From NCBI GenBank assembly GCA_022592435.1, contig JABYQS010000041.1, positions 124,001-188,000 of the forward strand: a stretch of 64,000 bases of DNA, in the 5' to 3' direction. The stretch is from Cerioporus squamosus (lineage: Eukaryota; Basidiomycota; Agaricomycetes; Polyporales; Polyporaceae). Shown piece after piece: positions 55,395 to 64,000 of the stretch. A program made the translations under genes and the position numbers. Under the pieces are notes generated by a model. It did not search any database. It saw only the letters and a program-made list of their open reading frames with translations, and was not told where the DNA came from. Every line of letters starts with the position of its first letter. Position 1 is the first letter of the stretch.

Positions 55395-57222
55395 CTACTG
55401 ATCATCTGGCAAAGACATGGCAGCCCGCTCCCAACGTCGCCACGGCTCCAGTCCAGGTACGAACCGCGCCTTCAACCCAGTGAACACCATCTTCTCCAAC
55501 AAGTCTCCAACATGCACCAAGCACACCGCCAGAGCGCTGGCAACACCCCAGCCCTCGTCCAGTGGATGCCGGGGCGGGACACCACGGCTCGGAGTGCGCG
55601 CAAACCGCTTCGGCAGGAGCGCCAGACGCAGAGACTGCACCCAAAACACCTTCTCCGCGGGAGGAGCAGCGAACACCCGCACAAAGAGCCCCTCCTCGTT
55701 CACCCGGAACAGGTCTTCACTCCTGCCCGCCACCAGCATATGCTCCGCGCACGGAGCCAGCAGCAGCGTCGGGAAGAACCGCAGCGCCGCATAGTGTATC
55801 ACAAGCCGCTCCTGGGGACCCGCCGAGGAACTCAAACTTGAAGTCGAAGGCGCGAACACCCGCCTCGGCGCCGACGGGTCCCCCGACTCGAGCACCACCG
55901 CAACCTCCAGCTCTTCCGCGCGCCTCGCCAGGAACCGCTCGACGGCCCTCCGCGCGAACGCCTCCAGCGGGCCCTCCTCCTGCCACCCAATCCCCCCATG
56001 CGCACGCCTCGGATTCTCTTCCTCATCTCTCGCGCCAGACAGAGACACGCCCCACGCGCGCATCGCGGGCTTCGGGTCCGGGCGCGGAAACACGTCCAGC
56101 CGCTTCACGTAGTGCAGGATCCACGCGTGGTACAGGATCCGCGCGAACGAGAGGAGCAGCGCGAGTGGGTACCGCGCGAGCACGCGCAGGAGGTGCGCGG
56201 ACGTGAGGGGGACCGCGCGCCGCGCGCTGAGCGTCGCGGTGAGCTTCAGCGGGCCTACTGAGCCTGCGCCAGCATTGGCATCAGCATCGGAAGAGGGAGA
56301 GGGGGAGCGGGAGAGGGAGGAAGAAGGTGCGGCGTGCAGGTGGATGCGGACCTTCGGGCGAGGCAGAGCGGAGGCAAGTGCACGCGACGACGGGGCGGGA
56401 GGGGCGGTCACGGAGACGATATAGTGCCCGAGGCGGTCGTTAAACGGCGAGACGTGGAAGTCGCGCGCGAACGTCCATTGGTGGTCGAACCTGCGAGCAG
56501 ACCACGACCCGAGTGAGTGAGTGAGTGAGTGAGTATATGCGGCTTGAAGCGTGAAAGACCTACCCAGGCGGACAGTCCTTGTCCTCGCCCTCGCCCGTCT
56601 CGAGAACATGGACGTGCTTCTCGCCGAACGTGTTGTGTATCTGCAGACGTCCATATGCATGACCCTCTCAGCGATGGGCACACCAACCGCAGGATACGCA
56701 CACACGCACCTCGAGCACGACCCACACCAGCCGCTCCCCGCCCTCCTCGTAGCAGTAGTACACCGTGAGCGGGTTGATGCCCTCGTACCCCACATAGCTC
56801 GGCATCGTCATCATCCACACCTCGCCCAGCCTCCCGCCGTCATGCTGGAACTGCTCGAGCACCTCCCTCAGCTTCTCCTTGATGTTGCGATTCTTCGAGC
56901 GTCCCAAATCCTGGGCTAGGTACGCAGAACTTCGCAGACCAGTAACGCGCCAGGAGGTGCCGCCATAGCCAAACAACCAGCCGCGAGCGAGGTCGAGCGA
57001 GTGAGCTTCGAGTGCATCCAGAGACACTAAGAACGCGAGTGTGGGGTAGGTGAACGCGTGCTTGGACGGTGTCGGGAGCAGTCGCGCGTGGGTGACCTGG
57101 TTCTCGAGGATGTACGCCGGCTTCTGCGCGTCTTCGCCGGTACGTTCAGCATCGCTCATACGGCACCACGCAAAGAGAGCCGCAAAGACCACTACGACAG
57201 ACGCCACGAGGGCAGAGAGCAT
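55395..57222 (-). CDS. DUF1365-family protein with N-terminal membrane anchor
   Basis: Member of the DUF1365 family, whose function is unproven; in bacteria it often sits beside cyclopropane-fatty-acid-synthase-type genes. The start at 57222 gives a membrane segment MLSALVASVVVVFAALFAW. The family core follows: NQVTHARLLPTPSKHAFTYP, WRVTGLRSSAYLAQDLG, MTMPSYVGYEGINPLTVYYC, VVLEV-HNTFGEKHVHVLE, FDHQWTFARDFHVSPFNDRL. The second half, ARYPLALLLSFARILYHAWI, corresponds to the usual end of bacterial members, and a further 200 residues form a fungal extension. The gene stops at 55395 just after MSLPDDQ. Exons are joined by short introns, one containing a GAGT microsatellite. No frame break noted. 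Confidence 0.85.
56511..56534 (+). repeat. (GAGT)6 microsatellite in an intron
   Basis: Six head-to-tail GAGT units at 56511-56534, lying in an intron of the DUF1365 gene (as ACTC on the coding strand). Slippage here would change intron length but not the protein. Confidence 0.85.
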
Positions 57223-57528
57223 AGTCTAGAGGGGATACAGTCGTGGAGGGAAACTACGAGACATGAGAAGCTGGGAGAGCGAACATGACAACCGTCGAGC
57301 GCAGCGTCGACGGCGAACTAAGCAATAAGCATACCATCACCTCGCACACCCATCAGGCCGAAATTCGTGTCATGCTAGTTCATTACACAAAAAAAGAGAA
57401 AACATTAAGACAAGTAGACGTGAGTAGCATCCTACAATGAGAACGAAACGACAGGTAAGCTAGCGCGCAAGATCGTCCGCACCCCATCCACTCCGCTCGA
57501 CCCAGCTGTGCACACTCTGGCAACCCGC
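57223..57528. other. intergenic region
   Basis: About 305 bp between the DUF1365 start and the aconitase stop, both on the minus strand. It includes an A-run (ACAAAAAAAGAGAAAA near 57386), suited to the 3' UTR of aconitase. No gene seen. Confidence 0.5.
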
Positions 57529-60350
57529 TTACTGCTTCTTGCTCTTCGCGTGAGCAGCCATCTACAAGAGCACAAACAACGTTCGTCAGCTCAGCAACCC
57601 TATCCGCAATATGCACAAGAGAAACGCACCAGGTTGAGCGCAGAGCCTGCCTTGAACCACTCGATCTGGCCCTCGTTGAAGCTGTGTGCGAGCTCGATCT
57701 CCTCCTTCGTGCCGTCCTCGTGCTTGAGGACCATCGTCAGGTTCTTGCCCGGCGCGAACGACTCGAGGCCAAGGATGTCGACCTTGTCCGATGGGCGGAC
57801 CTTGTCGTAATCTTCGGGGTTCGCAAACGTCAGCGCGAGCATGCCCTGCTTCTTCAAGTTCGTCTCGTGGATACGCGCGAACGAGCGGGTGATGATCGCA
57901 AGACCACCGAGGAAGCGGGGCTCGAGAGCGGCGTGCTCACGCGACGAACCCTCACCGTAGTTGTGGTCACCGACGACGACCCACTTGATGCCGTGGTCGC
58001 GGTAGTACGCAGCGGTCTGGGGAACAGGGCCGTACTCGCCAGTGATCTGGTTCTTGACCTTGTTCGCCTCGTCGTTCTCAGCGTTGATGGCACCAATCAG
58101 GCAGTTTTGGGAGATGTTCTCGAGGTGTCCACGGTACTTGAGCCAGGGGCCACCAGCCGAGATGTGGTCAGTCGCTAAGGGGTAACAATTTTCAGTCAAG
58201 GCTCCTCCAACGTGTCTGGAAGATACTTACTGCACTTGCCCTTGACCTTGATGAGGATGGGGAGGTCGGTGGGGGTCTTGCCGTCCCATGGCGGGAAGGG
58301 CTTCAGAAGCTGGAGACGCTCGGACTTGGGGTCGACGGCAACCTGGACGGAGGCACGGTCCTCAGGAGGGGGCTGGAAGGTGTTCTCGCCGGGGTCGTAT
58401 CCACGAGGGGGGAGCTCGTAGCCAGAGGGGTCAGAGAACTTGAAAGGCTTGCCGTCGGAACCCTCGAGGGTGTCGGTGAGAGGGTTGAAGCGGAGGTCGC
58501 CAGCGAACGCCATGGCAGTGACGATGTCAGGAGAAGCAACAAACGCGTGGGTGGCGGGGTTCGCGTCGTTACGGCCGGTGAAGTTACGGTTGTACGAAGT
58601 GATGATCGAGTTGACCTCGCCCTTCTTCACGTCGCGACGATCCCATTGACCGATGCAAGGACCGCAGGCGTTGGCCAGGACAATGCCGCCGACGTTCTCG
58701 AAGATGTCGATGACGCCGTCACGCGCGATGGTCGCACGGACCTGCTCAGAGCCGGGGGTAACCGTGAACTTGCTCTTGGTCTGGAGACCGTGATCAGCAG
58801 CCTCCTTGGCGATGGCAGCAGAGCGAGTCATGTCCTCATATGACGAGTTGGTGCAAGAACCGATGAGAGCAACCTTGAGCTCAGCGGGCCAGTTGTTCTT
58901 CTCGACCTCCTTCGCGAAACGCGAGATGGGGGTAGCCAAGTCGGGGGTGAAGGGACCGTTGATGTGGGGCTCGAGCTCGGAGAGGTTCTGAAGGAGTGGG
59001 TTAGCGGCAGCGCGAAGGGTGGGATGTTATTGAACGCACGATCTCAATGCTCTGGTCGTACTCGGCGCCCTTATCAGCCTGGAGGTTGTGCTGGAAGCGC
59101 TTGGCGTAGTTGGCGATGTCCGAGCGCTTCGTGGCATTGAGGTAGTCGACCATGCGGTGGTTGAAGGGGAAGAGGGACGTGGTAGCACCAATCTCAGCAC
59201 CCATATTGCAAATCGTGGCCATACCCGTGCAGGAGAGGGACTCGAGACCAGCGCCAGTGTACTCGACGATGGCACCAGTGCCGCCCTTGACCGTGAGGAT
59301 ACCGGCAACCTTGAGGATAACGTCTGGAGACGGAGTTGAGGATGAACATGGAACGAGAGACAGGTCATTACGCACCCTTGGGGGTAGTCCAGCCACTAAT
59401 CTTGCCAGTAAGGTTGACCTGGATGACCTTGGGGCACTTCAACTCCCAAGGAAGACCGGCCATGACATCGACCGCATCAGCACCACCGACACCGCAAGCA
59501 ACCATGCCGAGACCACCAGCGTTGGGAGTGTGCGAATCAGTACCAATCATGAGACCACCGGGGAAGGCATAGTTCTCGAGGATGATTTGGTGAATGATAC
59601 CAGAGCCGGGACGCCAGAAACCGAGACCGTACTGCTCGAGGAGGTGAGTGGAATGCCATGGAACGGTGAAGATGGAAAACTGACCTTGGCGGTGGCCGTC
59701 GCCAAGAAGTCGTACACCTCCTTGTTGATGTTGACCGCCCTCTCCAGATCCTTCACACCGCCAATCTGGGCCTCGATAAGGTGGTCACAGTGGACGGTGG
59801 TGGGGACCGCGGCGGTGTCCATTCCTGCGGACATGAACTGGAGAATAGCCATCTATTGCGCATGACATGACGTCAAAAATCGTCTCGTGAGCGCTAGCGG
59901 ATAGGGACTGACCTGAGCGGTAGCATCCTGGCACGCAACGCGCTGTGGAGAGGGTGATAAGACATGTGAGCGATGGGAGAGGGGGCGAAGAGGGGGGCGC
60001 ATATACGCACGTCAGGGCGGAGCTTGAGGTAGCTCTTGCCACGCTCGATGTCCTGGTTGTGGGGGTCGTCCAAGTGACCGTACACAATCTTTTCGGACAG
60101 CGTGAGAGGCCGCTTGAGCCTTTGGGGGTGTGAGGGACGCGTGTGCGGTGCATGCGAGAGGAAAAACGGACCTGTCGCGGACAACGGCGAGGTTGTCCTC
60201 GATGCGCTGGTAGTTGATGTACGCGTTGGGCTCGAGGAGCGACATGGGGACCTTTGTGGCCCCGATGGGCTCAGCAGCGGTGGCCATGCCCGCGGCCAGC
60301 CGCTGGAGCGACCGCTTGGCCGCTCTCGTCTTGGAGGCGAGGTTGAGCAT
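57529..60350 (-). CDS. aco1: mitochondrial aconitate hydratase (aconitase)
   Basis: TCA-cycle enzyme converting citrate to isocitrate with a [4Fe-4S] cluster. The start at 60350 gives [20 protein letters not shown], a basic mitochondrial leader. Then [74 protein letters not shown]. Cluster cysteines are visible at [10 protein letters not shown] region (IGSCTNSS) and [10 protein letters not shown]. The C-terminal swivel domain shows [20 protein letters not shown] and [20 protein letters not shown]. The last short exon adds [10 protein letters not shown], with stop at 57529. Introns are short, most in the N-terminal half. Complete, no break. The 5' side is followed by an 830-bp GC-rich region without a supported gene. 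Confidence 0.96.
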
Positions 60351-61184
60351 GTCGTGGAGGGAGTCGAAGAAACGACGACGAGGCCAACGACGGAGAGGGG
60401 ATCAAGTTGTGCGCGGCTCTTCCCGGGCACTCTGACGAATTTATCACTGCTGATTGGGTTCGGACCTCCCTCCGAACATGTCCGCCTCGTCGGCTCTCCC
60501 GGCCTCTCCCTCCCCGGCCGCCCAATCTGCGCCCGCTGATTGGCCCGCGCCCGCCCTCGCGCCCACGACGCGTACGGCGCGCTGCCCCCCGCCCCCGTCG
60601 TCCGCGCACCCGGCGACGACACGCGAGCCCACGACCGCGACGCGTGCATCCCCTGCGCACGGACCATCCCCCCTGACGCCCCGGCTTTTCCTCGCGCCTC
60701 CGCAGCCACGTAGGCAAGCGGTGGCACGGAACTCGACAGGAAACACATGCAGCCCCGCCGCGCGCACAGCTGGTCTGCAGACCATCCCGCGTCTCCTCCG
60801 GAGCCACTCCCTCCTCTCGCGAACGTTCTTGTCCCGAGTGCTTCGGCTCGGCCGAGAAGATACTGCATTTGTGTTCTTCACTTCGACGTCGGTACTCCGC
60901 GCGAATGCGCTGTATCGCCGACGGCCGCACCATGCCCGCACAACCCCGCACCGTAGCAGTATGGGCGAGCGCAGGTCGAAGGTGTTGTACGTGTACGACA
61001 TGCACAGGTCATGGCAGCTCCTGGCTACGTTCCGGCGGAAGGAAGAGATTCGAATCCGAAGCTACCTACATCCCCGACTACTTCTACACAATCAGTGCAC
61101 ATACATCCCGCATCTCACCTGCCCAAGTCTAGTAAATCTGCACAGAACCCCCCCTCAAACCAGATCCCTGGCCCCCAGCCCAGC
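60351..61184. promoter_or_regulatory. aconitase promoter region / RasGEF 3' flank
   Basis: 834 bp between the aconitase start and the RasGEF stop. A 354-codon plus-strand frame starting at 60454 crosses it and runs into the antisense of RasGEF. It is Pro/Arg/Ala-rich, with no domain, and is treated as a GC artefact. No gene assigned. Confidence 0.45.
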
Positions 61185-64000
61185 CTACTTCTTCTCAGCA
61201 TACAACATCAGCGCGCGCTCCAGCGTGTCCGCGTCCAGCCCGCGCAGCTTCAAGCACTTCTGGAAGATCTTCTTGTCCAGCGGGTACTGCACCTTCGCCG
61301 CCAGGTGCTGCCCCGCCACCAGCGACTTCACCACCCCCGAGATCAGCCGCTGCTTGTGCACGTTGATCAGCGGCTCCAGCTGCATGCTCGCCGGCAGCGG
61401 CGCAAGCGTCGAGAACACCTCCGGGTGCGCCGGGCTCTCGAACGTGTTCGTCACCGGGTCGATCCCGACCGGCTCGTGCGGCGCAGTGGGGTCCACCAGG
61501 TCCGGCAGACTGCTGTAGTGATGCAGCTGCGCAAGGTAGACACCTGGATGTAGGCAGCATCGTCAGCGTTGCGTGACGAACACGAGAGATGTAAGACTAC
61601 CCACCAAAGAACGGTATACACGCCGGGTCCGATGGCGGCTTGCTGTCAGACGCCGCGCGACTCCGGGTCGTCGCCGACGACCCGTCCGCACTCTTCATCG
61701 GGGGATCCTGCGTGCTCGACCGCGCCTCGACCAACGAGTCCACCGTCTGCCGGATGTGCTTGAAGTCCCCCGCGCTCGTCGTCCAGTCCGTCAGGTCCCG
61801 CAGCATCCGCGCCTCCCACGTCCCGATCTTGCTGAACGCCTGCTGCTTCGCCTTCGCCACCCACTCGCTCCGCAGCCCCGCGATAATCGCAACAAGCGCG
61901 GTGAAGTTCTTCAGCACGTACGCTTTCTGTCGGTCGGGAGCAGTAAGCACAGAGTCTCAGCGATGCCCAATAGAGATACACACCCAGGCCAACCTAATGA
62001 ACTTGTTGATGACCAGCGCCCGCTCGCTCGGGTGCGTCAACACGATCTCCGACAGCACAAAGTTCGCAAGCAGGTTAAACCGCCCGCGCACCGCCGTCAG
62101 CGCGCTCGTCTTGGACCCCCCGCGGCCCTCGGCCTTCAGCCGCGCACGCTCGCGCAGGAAGTGCGACCAGTCGAGGATGTTCGCGTCCTCGGCCTTGCCC
62201 ACCGCATGCGGGGTGATCAGCTCCTCAAAGTTGATGTTCAGGAACAGCTCGCGGTCGATCATCGACAGGTGCTGCATAAGCGTCTCCGCACGGTAGTTGA
62301 GCACGAACGAGTGGTGTCGTCTCAGAACCTGCGGCGGCACGCTCGGCGGTGGGGGCAGACCCGCCGATGGCTGTCGCGTGAGCCCGTCTTGGGTCGGTGA
62401 GCCAGCTGAAGTCGACGGGCGAGACGGCACACGACTCTGGAGGATCTCGAGGGGGACAGCATCCTCGACAAGTGGCCTTGCCTCAGTCAAGGGGGTAAGC
62501 GCGTCGCCGTCCGAGGACGCAGGGTCGCTCCGTCCACCAGACACCTTGAGCATATCAAGTGAGAGCTGCTGCTGCTCGGGGGACGTCGCCGAGGTCGAGG
62601 GCAGGGGAACACTGGACATCGATGCAGACGGAGCCTGAGCGAGTGAGATCATCGAGCTCCTCGAGCTGAGCTGAGGCGACGTCGCCGACATGCCGATCGT
62701 GATGTCCTGCGCAGAGTCGCCAGAGAAGCGCCGCCGCTCGACCTGCCCGTAGTCCTCCTCGTCCGACAGCGAGCCCATCGAGTCGCGGGACTGGCTGCCA
62801 GCCTGCCGTTTTTGCATGGATTGGATCCACTGGTCGACCTTGCTTTGCTTCTCCTTGACCTTGTCCTGGTTGATCTGGCCCTCGAGCCTCCGAAGCGCCG
62901 CCTCGACGTCCCCGCTCTCCTCCTCGTCGCTCAGCGAGTCAAGGATCGCGTTGATCTGCCATGCCTGGATAGGTCCGCCCATCTCTCCGCCCTCGCCATC
63001 GTCCACCTCGACCTCAGACGAGGACGACATCACAGACGACCGCGACAGCATCGATTCCCGGGTGCGGATGCCCATCGAGGACACGCTCGACATAGACTGC
63101 CGGACGAACTCGAAGTCGCGTCGCGTCGGGAGCTTCCGCGTAGCCTTCTTCAGCCCAAGTCCTGGCGGAGGCGCGACATGTTCATGTTCATCGAGGTTCT
63201 CATCCGAAGACAGGTCCGACAAGTCAAGATCGTCGATGGACACGATGTCCAGGTCAGGGTGCTGTCTGGGCGCCATTGTGCGAGACGCGGCCGGCACAGA
63301 ACGCAAAGATTCCTCGTCCAACGAGTTGTAAGAGTCCACGGACGGGCGCGGCGCAGACTCCGTATCGTAGTAGTTCGGTGGTGGTGGAAGCTCCTCGGGC
63401 TCTTCGTCTTCCACGATGCGCGCCGGAGGCGGCGACAAGCCTTCCGCAGCAGGAACACGAACCATGCTAGAAGGCGAGCGCGGAGATTGCGGGAGCGGCG
63501 GAAGCTTCGCGGGTGGGGAGGACACGGCGGTAGCAGCCGTCGACATGGTGGTCGTTGACGGCCGCTCCAATGCGACGTTCATCTGGCTCTCGACCAATCG
63601 CAGGTACTGCTCGACGCCACCCTTCACCAGGAGCAAGTCACCCGTCTCATTTGCCTCGACGTCGAACGCGGAGACGTCCACACCAACCGTCATAGACGCT
63701 TGGACAGGCCCTCGAGAGTTCAAGACGCGCTTCCACCGTCCTAGCCGGCCGATCGTATTGACGAAGACACGAGAGATGGTATTGTGCGGGAAGGGAGAGA
63801 CAGCCACATTAGGATGAGCAGCCGCTACGGTCGCCGTGGTCTGGTTCTGTTTGCCATACTGCAAGATTGACATGTGCAGTGGTTGCCGCATAATGACCAA
63901 GTCCAGTGCATTTGACGGCACTCCATTCGAGCCAAAGTCCTGGGCGGCGGGAGACGCGACTTCTTCAAAGTCGAAATCGATATCAAAGTCCTCGGGATCA
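61185..64000 (-). CDS. RasGEF-domain protein, N-terminus beyond the window
   Basis: Guanine-nucleotide exchange factor for a Ras-type GTPase; the 5' part is cut by the right edge and the frame is open to base 64000. Visible order: acidic segment (DPEDFDIDFDFEEVASPAAQ), a PH-like or family-specific region (RVFVNTIGRLGRWKRVLNSR; VDVSAFDVEANETGDLLLVK), then about 300 Ser/Pro-rich residues. The catalytic Cdc25 domain follows: LMQHLSMIDRELFLNINFEE, DWSHFLRERARLKAEGRGGS, NFVLSEIVLTHPSERALVIN, KAYVLKNFTALVAIIAGLRS, VYLAQLHHYSSLPDLVDP and MQLEPLINVHKQRLISGVVK. It ends LMLYAEKK at 61185. The RasGEF N-module would lie upstream outside the window. Which fungal RasGEF class it belongs to needs the missing part. 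Confidence 0.87.

Noticed and set aside
55562..56206. 214-codon plus-strand open frame rich in Ala/Pro/Arg
   Set aside because: Antisense shadow of the DUF1365 gene in a very GC-rich stretch.
61045..61060. GATTCGAATCC, another B-box-like word
   Set aside because: Flanking bases do not fold into a cloverleaf by eye and no A-box precedes it.
60454..61518. 354-codon plus-strand open frame with Pro/Ser-rich start
   Set aside because: Spans the aconitase promoter and overlaps the 3' end of RasGEF in antisense; no domain, no intron logic, low-complexity composition.
1..64000. CRISPR arrays, rRNA operons or transposases
   Set aside because: No direct-repeat array, no rRNA-like sequence, and no transposase or reverse-transcriptase motif was seen in any reading frame supplied or inspected.

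Overview
The window is nuclear DNA of a filamentous basidiomycete, most likely an Agaricomycete. The genes are GC-rich and split by many short GT-AG introns (about 50-60 nt). They encode Rsp5, RPB2, Set2, eIF2-gamma, CCT3 and aconitase together with expanded basidiomycete families: GMC alcohol oxidase, a CRIB/PAK-like kinase, FluG-type amidohydrolase, Zn2Cys6 regulator and RING-CH ligase. The exact species cannot be named from the sequence. No rRNA, tRNA, CRISPR or intact transposon was recognised.

Layout. 0-15 kb is dense housekeeping: a possible partial gene at the left edge, the HECT ligase Rsp5 (-), RPB2 (-), the spliceosomal protein MFAP1 (+, divergent from RPB2), a mitochondrial helical-repeat protein (-) and an SR/RRM splicing factor (+, divergent from it). 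15-29 kb is looser. It holds a FluG-type amidohydrolase pseudogene (+), a SET methyltransferase (-), a RING-CH membrane ligase (-), eIF2-gamma (-), an unrecognised membrane/coiled-coil gene (+) and an MFS transporter with an internal stop (-). 30-42.5 kb has SET2 (-), RPA49 (+), an inverted paralogue of the coiled-coil gene (-) and the CRIB kinase (-). 43.7-55 kb has an alcohol oxidase (+) convergent with a Zn2Cys6 factor (-), CCT3 (+), a small secreted protein (+) and a small conserved protein (+). 55-64 kb has a DUF1365 protein (-), mitochondrial aconitase (-) and a RasGEF cut by the right edge (-).

Two themes stand out. First, the coiled-coil genes at 23.96-25.43 kb and 36.67-38.22 kb are paralogues in opposite orientation. 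They share N-terminal membrane segments, a charged coiled coil, a TRVRS-AREHYAQ signature, a KEN-P motif and a conserved upstream block. I cannot assign them to a known family, and they are the best candidate here for something undescribed. Second, at least seven otherwise well-conserved genes, including the normally essential CCT3, each need exactly one extra base at a short homopolymer run to read through. This points to systematic one-base deletions in the assembly rather than seven independent pseudogenes. The FluG locus is different: it has several substitutions to stop codons and looks truly dead.

Functional links visible from context are modest: two splicing proteins close together, transcription components (RPB2, RPA49, SET2), a putative peroxisomal alcohol oxidase next to a zinc-cluster regulator, and many divergent pairs sharing 240-1260 bp promoter regions.
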